Below, piece by piece: positions 8,745 through 15,849 of a DNA stretch of 64,000 nucleotides (its first letter is position 1; every line of letters begins with the position of its first letter). A program made the translations under genes and the position numbers. Location of the stretch: the IMG/VR virus record IMGVR_UViG_3300020474_000001, positions 62,001 to 126,000 of that record; one strand, 5' to 3'. Under the pieces are notes generated by a model that was not told the origin of the DNA, made no database searches, and saw only the letters and a list, made by a program, of their open reading frames with translations. Source of the stretch: a virus.

Positions 8745-9683
8745 TTATGCATCAGCGAGTTTTTGGAAGTAACTCAGTGCATCATCTTCATCCTCGTCAC
8801 TAGTAGAAGTAGATTGAGGTGTGATATCAGTTGCATTGAAGTCATTCTCAACTGGTGCGGGTCGATCAAATTTTGGTTTGAAGGAACCACGACCTTCGCT
8901 TTCATCACTCAACTCCTCATCATAAACAGCAGGGCGGTTAACTGCTTTTTTAGCAAGAACTACATTCAAACGAGTCTGCAACTGTTCATATGTCTTGAAC
9001 TTATCAGGAGCAGTGATCTCTTCCAGGGAATACTCCTGGTTCCAGATTGCTTCCATTGCATCATCGTCATCAAGCAGAGGTTCAGATGCACTAAACTCTG
9101 ACTTATCGTAGTTCCAGTAACCATCCTTACGGACAATCTTCAGTTTGAAGTTTGCACCTTCCCAGAAATCAAAAGGATTGATGGGGGTTTCATCTTCAAA
9201 CTCTGGTTGCATGGCTTCCATGATCTTATCAAAGATCTTCTTTCCATACTTGAAGAGGAATACTCGTCCCTCATTTCCAGGATTTGATTTGTCCTGCACG
9301 ACATAGATATTGCTGTAATAGCTCAGCTTACGCTTCTGCTTACGAACAGTATCTTTATCGGATTCACTGCCGCTATTCCAAAGTTCACGATTGTATTCAC
9401 CAAGGGGATCTTTCTGACCAATGGTAGTCAGAGAGTTTTCAATATACCAACCACCAGGACCTTGGAATGCATGTGCATACATCTTTGCCCAAGGCAGTTC
9501 TTCCCCATCCGGCGGAGGAAGGAAACGGATAACGGCATAACCATTACCTGCTTTATCAACTTCTGGTTTCCAAAGACGCTCATCAGCGCCATTGCCAGAG
9601 TTATTCATTTTCTCTACTTCCTTTACCAATTTAGAAGTAAGGGAACCGAGACCGGACTGTTTCTTGAGATTTGCGAAAGACAT
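8745..9683 (-). CDS. 32: gp32 single-stranded DNA-binding protein
   Basis: The 312 residues match gp32: MSFANLKKQSGLGSLTSKLV at the start (the basic LAST-like N-terminus), an OB-fold core (AVIRFLPPPDGEELPWAKMY, GPGGWYIENS), and a disordered acidic C-terminus ending DEDEDDALSYFQKLADA. gp32 coats single-stranded DNA and loads the gp59/gp41 helicase, encoded just upstream. No Shine-Dalgarno sequence precedes the ATG. The leader instead holds repeated AATCCAAA units, which may serve autoregulation as gp32 does in T4. Confidence 0.95.
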   Translation of the reverse strand: MSFANLKKQSGLGSLTSKLVKEVEKMNNSGNGADERLWKPEVDKAGNGYAVIRFLPPPDGEELPWAKMYAHAFQGPGGWYIENSLTTIGQKDPLGEYNRELWNSGSESDKDTVRKQKRKLSYYSNIYVVQDKSNPGNEGRVFLFKYGKKIFDKIMEAMQPEFEDETPINPFDFWEGANFKLKIVRKDGYWNYDKSEFSASEPLLDDDDAMEAIWNQEYSLEEITAPDKFKTYEQLQTRLNVVLAKKAVNRPAVYDEELSDESEGRGSFKPKFDRPAPVENDFNATDITPQSTSTSDEDEDDALSYFQKLADA

Positions 9684-9728
9684 AGGATTTGGATTAGTTT
9701 GGATTTGGCTTGTGTTGACAAAGTTATT

Positions 9729-10073
9729 CTACAGGTCTGAACCTGTTTCGTCAATTTTACTTTTTAGTTTCTTTAGCATTTCCGTCATGTTGGAAAAGAC
9801 AACATTCATATCCATATCAGATGGCATACCTAGCATGGTTGCCGATTCAATAATCTTTTCCTTCATGACGATTGCATCTTTATCATCAGATAAACTTAAA
9901 CGAGTAAAGAGTATTTTTTGTTTCTCTAACAGATGTTCAAGTTTTTCTACATGCTGCATTTTGTCTTCTCTAGACATAGAAGAAAATCCAAATATATCAT
10001 TGTATATTTCTTCTTGAAGTTGACTTATGCGATGCATTTCTTCTCGAACAACTTCTGAATCAAAAAAACTCAT
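9729..10073 (-). CDS. DUF1825-like protein, shared with cyanobacteria
   Basis: This 114-residue helical protein begins MSFFDSEVVREEMHRI. It contains MSREDKMQHVEKLEHLLEKQ and a C-terminal MPSDMDMNVVFSNMTEML helix. This resembles the cyanobacterial DUF1825 family (starts like MAFFDSEIVQEEAKQL), whose function is unknown. It lies between gp32 and the gp59 operon, so it may be linked to replication. A host origin is likely because the family is otherwise cyanobacterial. This is recalled family knowledge, not a search result. Confidence 0.72.
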   Translation of the reverse strand: MSFFDSEVVREEMHRISQLQEEIYNDIFGFSSMSREDKMQHVEKLEHLLEKQKILFTRLSLSDDKDAIVMKEKIIESATMLGMPSDMDMNVVFSNMTEMLKKLKSKIDETGSDL

Positions 10074-10093
10074 TGTTCTACCCCCTTAAGGTG

Positions 10094-10363
10094 TCAAACT
10101 GCAGCAACTTCTTCGGTTACTGCTTCTGGTGCGTCAGTTGCATCTTCTGCAGATACTTCTTCGCCTTCTGGTGTTTCGACCTTGCTGTCCTCGATTTGAC
10201 CAAGAACTTCAAGTGCTCCGCTGATCTTGCCGTGCATGATGCGAAGACGCTCACATTCTTGCTCAAGCAGTTGCTTTTGGCTAGCAAATTGCTCGAATTT
10301 AGTTTCAATATCCTCTTTCTGCTTAGTGAGGTTTTCAATAACTTCAGTGTTTTCAAGTGCCAT
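10094..10363 (-). CDS. Small coiled-coil acidic protein
   Basis: An 89-residue protein with a Lys/Glu/Gln-rich coiled coil (about 5-50) and an Ala/Glu/Val-rich acidic tail. A strong ribosome site (AAAGGAGATT) lies before ATG. Its start overlaps the gp59 stop by 11 nt. It sits between gp59 and gp32 and may be part of the same transcript. No function is recognised. Confidence 0.7.
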   Translation of the reverse strand: MALENTEVIENLTKQKEDIETKFEQFASQKQLLEQECERLRIMHGKISGALEVLGQIEDSKVETPEGEEVSAEDATDAPEAVTEEVAAV

Positions 10364-10952
10364 GGATTACAATCTCCTTTAAAATAGTTTTATAATGAGT
10401 TGTGTTGATATTTAGGAAGGAAGAATACTTCCTTATTTTAAGACTTACGGATTCCCACACCGGGTCTTGGAGTTTAGTATCAAAGTCAGTTCGATACTCT
10501 AGTATTTTATCACATATCACAAGAGTTTCAAGTGATATGTCCCCACTCAAGTACATTTTAAGTATTAGTGGATGAGAGTTTGTTCTTGCAAATAATGAAT
10601 CTATATCAGAATTTGCAAGAATAGTTGACATTTCTTCTTTAAAAACATATGAAAGAGATTGTGTTCGCTTTTTCCATGATGTATAACGTTCTTCTCCTTC
10701 ACGGATCATTTCACCGATCCATAGTTTCCCAGGATCAGTGCAAGAAACAAAATTTGAAATAAAGAATTCTACGACTTCCTGATCACTTTTATTTCTTGCT
10801 AGTTTTTCAAACCAGAAACGGTCCTTTCGTTTATAAAATGTCTTTACTGTCGCACGAGTTTTACCACAATACTTGTGATAATCATATTTATCTTTGGTAA
10901 AGTGATTCTTCAGTGACAAATAGCATTTATATGCATCAAAGGGCATCATCAT
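10353..10952 (-). CDS. 59: gp59 loader of gp41 helicase
   Basis: About 199 residues with the gp59 pattern: MPFDAYKCYLSLKNHFTK at the start, RFWFEKLARNKSDQEVVEFF, FISNFV, and a C-terminal KIRKYSSFLNINTTHYKTIL close in pattern to T4 gp59 (KLKAYRKILNIDSQKAKNVF). It is an all-helical fork-binding protein that loads gp41 onto gp32-coated DNA. Three ATGs in a row (10952, 10949, 10946) follow a TTG. The first overlaps the gp33 stop TGA, so coupling to gp33 is likely and 10952 was chosen. Confidence 0.9.
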   Translation of the reverse strand: MMMPFDAYKCYLSLKNHFTKDKYDYHKYCGKTRATVKTFYKRKDRFWFEKLARNKSDQEVVEFFISNFVSCTDPGKLWIGEMIREGEERYTSWKKRTQSLSYVFKEEMSTILANSDIDSLFARTNSHPLILKMYLSGDISLETLVICDKILEYRTDFDTKLQDPVWESVSLKIRKYSSFLNINTTHYKTILKEIVIHGT

Positions 10953-11209
10953 CAAAGGGGTAGTTTCGCTCTGGATGTCTTCTTTAAGAAGTTAAGTTCC
11001 ATTGCTTCATACTTAATTTTTTCTTTCAATGGTTTTGAAATTAGCTTAGGAACTGATTCAATATCAATATTATTTTGTTCACAAAAATGAACAATTGCAT
11101 CAATGTACTTCATATCAGAATTGCACTGCACAATCTGCTCTATTTCTTGAACAAACCTAGCTGAACTAAAAAATTTTTTTTCCAGTTCCTTTTCTAATTC
11201 ATTTGTCAT
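10952..11209 (-). CDS. 33: gp33 late transcription coactivator
   Basis: About 85 residues starting MTNELEKELEKKFFSSARF and ending in the short hydrophobic tail KLPL. T4 gp33 bridges RNA polymerase and the sliding clamp through a hydrophobic C-terminus and is encoded next to gp59, as here. An upstream in-frame ATG (11239) would add ten residues inside the preceding gene; 11209 was preferred because family members start MTNEL. It would activate late promoters in the window. Confidence 0.75.
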   Translation of the reverse strand: MTNELEKELEKKFFSSARFVQEIEQIVQCNSDMKYIDAIVHFCEQNNIDIESVPKLISKPLKEKIKYEAMELNFLKKTSRAKLPL

Positions 11210-11885
11210 TGGTTGATAGTTGAGTATTGTGTTGTACAAATTCTTTAATATACCTCACTAATAGTTTAATATACTCGTCTTTATTCCTTTTGTCAAATAC
11301 CTTAACATCACCACCTGGTGTAACCATGAGGGTAATCAGTTTTTTGACAGGAATACCAGTCATTTCATAATATGCGGAAGCATAAAACATCTCTTGAACA
11401 AAGTAATTCTCTAACCACTTTTCTGGTTTAATTTTATCAGATGTTTTGAAGTCAATGACTGCAAGTTCACCTTCATATTCTCCAATGCAATCAACTCTAC
11501 CTGCCAATCCAAGATATTCTGAGTAAAGAGTACGTTCGATTGCATGGATATTATCAATACGATCAAGATAAGGTTTTGCATGCGCAAACATAATTTTAGT
11601 GAGTGGCATAAACTCACTCCAATCCATTTCAAGATTCATCATATATGCCTGGGCAGCTTCATGAAAATCAGTTCCTCTTGTCGTTGCCCTCTTTGTGATC
11701 CGGTCTGCTTCTGCATCCCCAACTTTCTTACGCCAATTAATAAAGATCTGTCGATTATAAAAAGAAGTTACAGAAGTAATTGAAGGAACCCAATCGCCAT
11801 TTGGCAAATTATATAATCTCATCCCTGAGGTCTCTCTTTTTGTGAGTTCAATGTCACCTAGGTGATTATGATGAATGAAGTTCAT
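11199..11885 (-). CDS. RecB-like PD-(D/E)XK exonuclease
   Basis: About 228 residues with the RecB/YqaJ-type nuclease core: TRGTDFHEAAQAYM (helix with His), LAGRVDCIGEY (motif II Asp) and LAVIDFKTSDK (Asp and Lys of the DxK catalytic motif). A Tyr-rich helix (QEMFYASAYYEMTG) takes the QxxxY position. It probably degrades or processes DNA ends in recombination or host DNA turnover. The ATG at 11885 was chosen because the promoter at 11908-11936 would start RNA about 16 nt upstream; the longer frame to 11936 would lie upstream of that site. Confidence 0.82.
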   Translation of the reverse strand: MNFIHHNHLGDIELTKRETSGMRLYNLPNGDWVPSITSVTSFYNRQIFINWRKKVGDAEADRITKRATTRGTDFHEAAQAYMMNLEMDWSEFMPLTKIMFAHAKPYLDRIDNIHAIERTLYSEYLGLAGRVDCIGEYEGELAVIDFKTSDKIKPEKWLENYFVQEMFYASAYYEMTGIPVKKLITLMVTPGGDVKVFDKRNKDEYIKLLVRYIKEFVQHNTQLSTNDK

Positions 11886-11907
11886 ATTGTAGGAAAGGTT
11901 CTTAATT

Positions 11908-11936
11908 ATTATACACCTTGATGAGGAATAATACAA
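11908..11936 (-). promoter_or_regulatory. Sigma-70-like promoter for the RecB-like nuclease
   Basis: On the minus strand TTGTAT, 17 bp and TATAAT precede the gene. The -10 is perfect and the -35 matches partly. Predicted RNA starts about 16 nt before ATG 11885. Confidence 0.6.
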
Positions 11937-11940
11937 GTCA

Positions 11941-12996
11941 TTAATCTAATAAAGAGAACAAACACTGCTCTTCAATCCATGCATAAGTCTTTTTAATTCC
12001 TTCTTCAAGTGTCATTTGATAGTCCCAATCAAGTTCTTCACGAATTACATCATTATTTGAGTTTCGACCACGAACACCAGTTGGACCATCAATATGCTTT
12101 GTGGCTACATATTTCTCTGCGACCTTCGCAGTAGTCTCTACCAATTGATTAATTGTAACCATTTCTTCTGACCCAATATTTATAGGACCAATGAACTCAG
12201 AATTCATTAACCTTCGAGTTGCTTCAATGCATTCGTCAATGAACAGGAAGGAACGAGTTTGTAAACCGTCTCCCCACACCTCGATAACTCCACCCTGGTC
12301 CGGGAGGAAAGCGATCTTACGGCAGATTGCAGCCGGTGCCTTCTCTCTTCCACCGTCCCAAGTTCCTTCGGGACCAAAGATGTTATGGTAACGAGCGATG
12401 CGAACAGGAATATCGTAATTCCTGTTGTATGCAAGATAGAGACGTTCGCTAAAAAGTTTCTCCCATCCATATTCTGAGTCTGGTGCTGCTGGGTATGCTG
12501 ATTCTTCACGGCAATCTGGGTTATCGGGATCAGTTTGATTATACTCTGGATACATGCAAGCAGAACTAGAGTAGAATATCTTTGTTTTATTTAACACAAG
12601 ATAATCATTAAATAATCTTTGAGATTCAAGAACATTTAGATTGATCTGTGCAGAGTTGTTCATGATAGCAGCATCATGCTCACCAGTAAAAACAAAACCG
12701 GCACCACCCATATCAGCGGCAAACTGATAGATCTCATCAAAACTATCATGATATTGCTGGGGAACCTCAGTATAAAAGTTACCAAGATATCCTTTAAATC
12801 TAATTACCTTATCTACAAAACTAGCAGAACGAAGATCACCTAAGACGAATTCATTCGCTTCAGATTCACAAAACTCTGGTTTCTTTACATCAACTCCTCT
12901 TACCCAGTAACCTTCGGATCGAAGTCGCTTTACCATATGACTTCCAATAAATCCACCAGCACCTAAGACAAGTGCTGTCTTTACATATTCACTCAT
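11941..12996 (-). CDS. GDP-mannose 3,5-epimerase-like nucleotide-sugar epimerase
   Basis: This 351-residue SDR protein has an NAD-binding GAGGFIGSH at residue 12. It then shows YQFAADMGGAGFVF, MNNSAQINLNVLE, SSSACMYPEY (Ser and catalytic Cys), YGWEKLFSE (Tyr-x3-Lys), YHNIFGPEGTWDGGREKAPA and WGDGLQTRSFLFIDEC. These blocks match plant-type GDP-D-mannose 3',5'-epimerase, including the SSAC-x-YPE catalytic cysteine, better than generic epimerases. It would convert GDP-mannose to GDP-L-galactose or a related sugar. In the phage it may modify sugars for LPS or virion glycans. Confidence 0.85.
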   Translation of the reverse strand: MSEYVKTALVLGAGGFIGSHMVKRLRSEGYWVRGVDVKKPEFCESEANEFVLGDLRSASFVDKVIRFKGYLGNFYTEVPQQYHDSFDEIYQFAADMGGAGFVFTGEHDAAIMNNSAQINLNVLESQRLFNDYLVLNKTKIFYSSSACMYPEYNQTDPDNPDCREESAYPAAPDSEYGWEKLFSERLYLAYNRNYDIPVRIARYHNIFGPEGTWDGGREKAPAAICRKIAFLPDQGGVIEVWGDGLQTRSFLFIDECIEATRRLMNSEFIGPINIGSEEMVTINQLVETTAKVAEKYVATKHIDGPTGVRGRNSNNDVIREELDWDYQMTLEEGIKKTYAWIEEQCLFSLLD

Positions 12997-13017
12997 GATA
13001 ATTAGATTCCTCCAGAA

Positions 13018-13767
13018 TTACAATCCAAGTTCATGTTTTGCAACCAAATATTCCTTACAAAGTCCAGATCTTACGATGTCATCTAAACCAAATTCAATGA
13101 TATCCATAGATGGCATATTCCGAAGAATATTCATAAAGTCAATGATGCCATTCTTTTCATTGGTCTTAATCAAATCAGTTTGAGTTGCATCACCACAGAA
13201 CATGATCTTTGCATCCTCACCTACACGAGTGATTATACTATCTAACTCATGAAAGTTCAAGTTCTGGAATTCGTCGATAATCAAAATAGAACGATCAAGT
13301 GTAGTACCACGAATGAATGATGTGCTCCAGAAACTAATAGTCTCTTGTGCTTTCAAATTTCCATAAAGCATTTCAAAGTCAGCTTGAGTGGGAAGTTCAA
13401 ACATAAACTTTACCATATTCTTATAAGGAATTTGATAAAGAGAACTCTTGTCCTCATGATCACCAGGTAAGAAACCAATCTCACGAGTTGCTACAAGAGA
13501 CCTTACGATGTAAATCTTATCATATGGTGTATTTGGATTTAAAACGTCTCTGAGGGCATTGTAGAGGGTAATGAAGGTCTTTCCTGTACCCGCTGCACCA
13601 TATGCAATGATGTTTTGCCCCTTCTTATATTGTTCAAATAATTTTTCTTGATTTTCTGTCAAAGGTTCGACAGTTTTCATCAAGTCTGCATTAAGCGGTT
13701 TCTTCCTTTTCATCTGTCGATTACTCATTCCAAAAGGTGATACTGACTTTGAATTCCTCTTTGGCAT
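13018..13767 (-). CDS. phoH: PhoH-like P-loop ATPase
   Basis: The 249 residues contain Walker A GAAGTGKT near residue 57, a Walker B-like ILIIDEFQNL near 157, and CGDATQTDL, all typical of PhoH. The protein is nearly ubiquitous in marine cyanophages; its role there is unknown and the link to phosphate stress is not proven. A basic N-terminal extension of about 30 residues precedes the ATPase domain. It lies downstream of the small gene at 13817. Confidence 0.92.
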   Translation of the reverse strand: MPKRNSKSVSPFGMSNRQMKRKKPLNADLMKTVEPLTENQEKLFEQYKKGQNIIAYGAAGTGKTFITLYNALRDVLNPNTPYDKIYIVRSLVATREIGFLPGDHEDKSSLYQIPYKNMVKFMFELPTQADFEMLYGNLKAQETISFWSTSFIRGTTLDRSILIIDEFQNLNFHELDSIITRVGEDAKIMFCGDATQTDLIKTNEKNGIIDFMNILRNMPSMDIIEFGLDDIVRSGLCKEYLVAKHELGL

Positions 13768-13816
13768 ACTCTTCTATCTGTTTGTTTAAAGTTGGGGGTG
13801 ATTGGAATGTTAGATC

Positions 13817-14059
13817 TTAATGTGGTCTAACATTTGAACCAGGCATTTTCCCAACCCTCCGCAACACATCATTGAATCCTGGATGAGACTTCTTCATCTT
13901 ATCCTGAAACTCTCCAACTTCTCCAACACCAGCAACACCAGCAGACCAATCCTTATCCCATTCTGGATTATCTTTTCTCCATTGATCATACTCACTCATT
14001 GTCATACGGAGCTCTTTTTTCTCTTTGCTCTCCTTATGAATTACAGGATACGTTGGCAT
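13817..14059 (-). CDS. Small conserved cyanophage protein
   Basis: Eighty residues starting MPTYPVIHKESKEKKELRM, with the pattern MSEYDQWRKDNPEWDKDWS and a C-terminal PGFNDVLRRVGKMPGS. The beginning is reminiscent of FmdB-type regulators but the cysteines are absent. The ATG at 14059 has AGGAG at good distance; another ATG at 14065 is too close to it. It lies between thyX and phoH. Function unknown. Confidence 0.78.
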   Translation of the reverse strand: MPTYPVIHKESKEKKELRMTMSEYDQWRKDNPEWDKDWSAGVAGVGEVGEFQDKMKKSHPGFNDVLRRVGKMPGSNVRPH

Positions 14060-14083
14060 ACTCATTCTCCTTTGTCTAGTTAT

Positions 14084-14812
14084 TTATTCAAGTGTGATGG
14101 CAGATTGATCAAAGCATTCTGGACAATCTGGTTTAGCTTCCCAACCTAGTGCTTCAGCAACTTCAGGAAACTGACAGATAAAGATACACTTACATCCTTC
14201 TGCAATGTCCATGTGCTCCTTCTGTGTACCGTTTGCAGACCTTAAATTGATGTAATGTATCCAAGACCTTACTGAACCTGTCATATAGATCCTTGTAGGT
14301 GTTGCTAAGGGCAATGCAAACCTAGCACACTCTTTTGCAATTCCCTCATCTATCATCTCACGATACAAGTCCATCCCTTCACGAAAATGTTTCTGAATTA
14401 AAATCTCATATCGTTGTCTTGTAAATGGATCAATATCATCAATACTGTTCTGACGATTCTTTGTATCCTGCCTTCTCAGATCTGGAAGAGGAATATCCTG
14501 TGCTAACAATGAACTATCAGCATAGCGTTGTGAAAATTCTTGATATGTAAATGATCTATGACGTAGAATTTGAGCTGCTAATCCCCTAGTAGTGTTGATC
14601 TCTAGAGTCATACTTGCTTGCTCAAAGATCGACCAGTGTTCATGTTTGATACAGTATCTAAGAAGACCTGCAGAAGTATCAAAGTTTAATTGATTATTTG
14701 GGTTGCTTACACGAGCAACATATGAAATAACTTCTTGTGCTGTTTTTCCAAGAAGTTCACCTGCACCTTTAGTTAGTGCAATAAGCTTTACTTGATCAGT
14801 CTGGATACCCAT
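14084..14812 (-). CDS. thyX: Flavin-dependent thymidylate synthase
   Basis: The ThyX motif RHRSFTYQEFSQRY (RHR-x7-S) is present. So are EHWSIFEQASMT for substrate binding and a C-terminal SVRSWIHYINLR. It makes dTMP from dUMP using FAD and methylene-tetrahydrofolate. The frame is open further upstream, but family length (about 240) and an AGGAG followed by three ATGs at 14818-14812 support a start there. It overlaps the small gene 14796-14981 in another frame. It works with NrdAB for dNTP supply. Confidence 0.93.
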   Translation of the reverse strand: MGIQTDQVKLIALTKGAGELLGKTAQEVISYVARVSNPNNQLNFDTSAGLLRYCIKHEHWSIFEQASMTLEINTTRGLAAQILRHRSFTYQEFSQRYADSSLLAQDIPLPDLRRQDTKNRQNSIDDIDPFTRQRYEILIQKHFREGMDLYREMIDEGIAKECARFALPLATPTRIYMTGSVRSWIHYINLRSANGTQKEHMDIAEGCKCIFICQFPEVAEALGWEAKPDCPECFDQSAITLE

Positions 14813-14981
14813 CATCATCTCCTGTATACACTTCATCATAGTCACTAATGTAGTTTGCAATCTCTGCATACTGATCACTTTGTGGTTTATATGCATCAAC
14901 ATCAGAATAAACTTCTGACTTTAATACTTCCACAAGAGACTCTAAGTTTTTTATGATAAGCTTAAGCTTTTCTCTGTTCAT
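14796..14981 (-). CDS. Small acidic protein upstream of thyX
   Basis: A 61-residue protein with a basic helical start (MNREKLKLIIKNLESL) and an acidic Tyr/Asp-rich end. A consensus promoter starts RNA about 17 nt upstream and a GATAAGA purine site precedes the ATG. Its last 17 nt overlap thyX, so it may couple thyX translation. Function unknown. Confidence 0.65.
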   Translation of the reverse strand: MNREKLKLIIKNLESLVEVLKSEVYSDVDAYKPQSDQYAEIANYISDYDEVYTGDDDGYPD

Positions 14982-15004
14982 TTCTTATCAACTCTGGCAT
15001 AGTT

Positions 15005-15033
15005 ATTATAGACAAAAAAAGAGGGTCTGTCAA
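15005..15033 (-). promoter_or_regulatory. Consensus promoter inside a terminator (thyX operon)
   Basis: TTGACA, 17 bp and TATAAT on the minus strand. The -35 lies on the loop of the hairpin 15021-15040 that ends the upstream gene. Predicted start is about 17 nt before ATG 14981. Confidence 0.82.
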
Positions 15034-15040
15034 GACCCTC
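15021..15040 (-). terminator. Terminator with a -35 hexamer in its loop
   Basis: An 8-bp stem GAGGGTCT/AGACCCTC with a GTCA loop is followed on the minus strand by seven T. It ends the 15050-15277 gene. The TTGACA of the next promoter spans the loop. Confidence 0.88.
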
Positions 15041-15049
15041 TGTATGAAT

Positions 15050-15277
15050 TTACCAATCTAGGTGCCACATATCTTTCGGACTTTTGCCCGTAGCTTTTTG
15101 GTAGAACCATTCAAGCGAGTTAACCATTACCCATTTCTGGTAGTTAACTCCGCGATAACAAAGATTCGCGTAAACATATTCTGGTTCTATTGGTCTATTG
15201 ACTTTTGTTGTTGCAAAATCCTTTGGTAATTGGTAATACATTAAGTTAGCTTCTTTGGGTGCATATAGCGATGCCAT
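15050..15277 (-). CDS. Small YRGV-motif protein
   Basis: A 75-residue ORF with LCYRGVNYQKW in its centre, similar to the cyanobacterial DUF4278 YRGVxY motif also present in the gene at 15438. The C-terminus is Trp-rich (MWHLDW). Its start overlaps the tiny membrane protein gene at 15246 by 32 nt, and a terminator follows. Family assignment is tentative. Confidence 0.58.
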   Translation of the reverse strand: MASLYAPKEANLMYYQLPKDFATTKVNRPIEPEYVYANLCYRGVNYQKWVMVNSLEWFYQKATGKSPKDMWHLDW

Positions 15278-15329
15278 AAAAAAGACTCATCACTACAACC
15301 ATTGCAAGACTAATTTCTAATACAAGCAT
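15246..15329 (-). CDS. 27-residue single-membrane-span protein
   Basis: The ORF MLVLEISLAMVVVMSLFYGI plus seven residues is one hydrophobic span with a short polar end. GGAGGAAGTA gives a strong ribosome site directly before the ATG. It overlaps both neighbours (15310-15441 and 15050-15277) in different frames, as in a coupled series. Length and composition resemble small photosystem or cytochrome b6f subunits, but there is no clear match. Confidence 0.5.
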   Translation of the reverse strand: MLVLEISLAMVVVMSLFYGIAICTQRS

Positions 15330-15441
15330 TACTTCCTCCCTGGCAGTGTCCTGCCATGCAGATTTGTGCTCTCAAAAGTTTTTCCTCTTTAATTTTTTTC
15401 TGCTTAATGATCTCTAAAATATTGATAGAGACTTTTTTCAT
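15310..15441 (-). CDS. 43-residue Cys-containing protein
   Basis: The ORF starts MKKVSINILEIIKQKKIK and ends with a Cys/His-rich AQICMAGHCQGGSNACIRN. GGAGGTAGCAAA gives a strong ribosome site. The start overlaps the stop of the YRGV gene (ATGA). The Cys and His residues could bind metal. Function unknown. Confidence 0.55.
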   Translation of the reverse strand: MKKVSINILEIIKQKKIKEEKLLRAQICMAGHCQGGSNACIRN

Positions 15442-15611
15442 TTTGCTACCTCCACACCACGATACTTAAGAATTCTCTTAGGTTGTGATGCCTCACCAAG
15501 TACTTTATTAGTGTACTCTGTGCTGTCATATCCTACACCACGATATGTGGTGCTGTAACCGGAATTGCGGTTCTGAACATGAACATTGATGAGTTCTTGT
15601 AGTGTATTCAT
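15438..15611 (-). CDS. Small protein with two YRGV motifs (DUF4278-like)
   Basis: A 57-residue protein with TYRGVGY at residue 22 and KYRGVEV near the end, like cyanobacterial DUF4278 proteins. CAGGAGTAAACC precedes the ATG. The stop TGA overlaps the next ATG. The shared YRGV motif in this gene and 15050-15277 suggests a small host-derived cluster. Function unknown. Confidence 0.6.
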   Translation of the reverse strand: MNTLQELINVHVQNRNSGYSTTYRGVGYDSTEYTNKVLGEASQPKRILKYRGVEVAK

Positions 15612-15652
15612 TGGTTTACTCCTGAAGTAGTTGGATTTTTAGGTCCGTTCCT

Positions 15653-15814
15653 TCAGTCGTTTGCGTCCCATTTACACTCAGGTGTTGCTTCCTTTACAGT
15701 CTCAATCACCTCAGACTTAATAATTTTACTTACACTACTACTTGCTTCAATACGTTGGATCACATCCTCAGCATCGGTGCAATGTATAGCAGAGTAGAGA
15801 AAAAATTCAAACAT
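15653..15814 (-). CDS. Small conserved cyanophage protein
   Basis: A 53-residue ORF starting MFEFFLYSAIHCTDAEDVIQ and ending TPECKWDAND. The hydrophobic start with Cys and the ESTPEC-like end recur in cyanophage short ORFs as I recall them. The leader just upstream contains CGTTCATCCCATG, repeated almost exactly before the gene at 15850. Function unknown; the hydrophobic start may be a signal segment. Confidence 0.55.
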   Translation of the reverse strand: MFEFFLYSAIHCTDAEDVIQRIEASSSVSKIIKSEVIETVKEATPECKWDAND

Positions 15815-15849
15815 GGGATGAACGCCCCGTTCCGCGACTTACTTGCGTC

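Noticed and set aside
15246-15329. Identification of the 27-residue membrane ORF as PsbI
   Set aside because: Only the M-L-x-L-x-I start and hydrophobic body agree; the conserved PsbI C-terminal part is absent.
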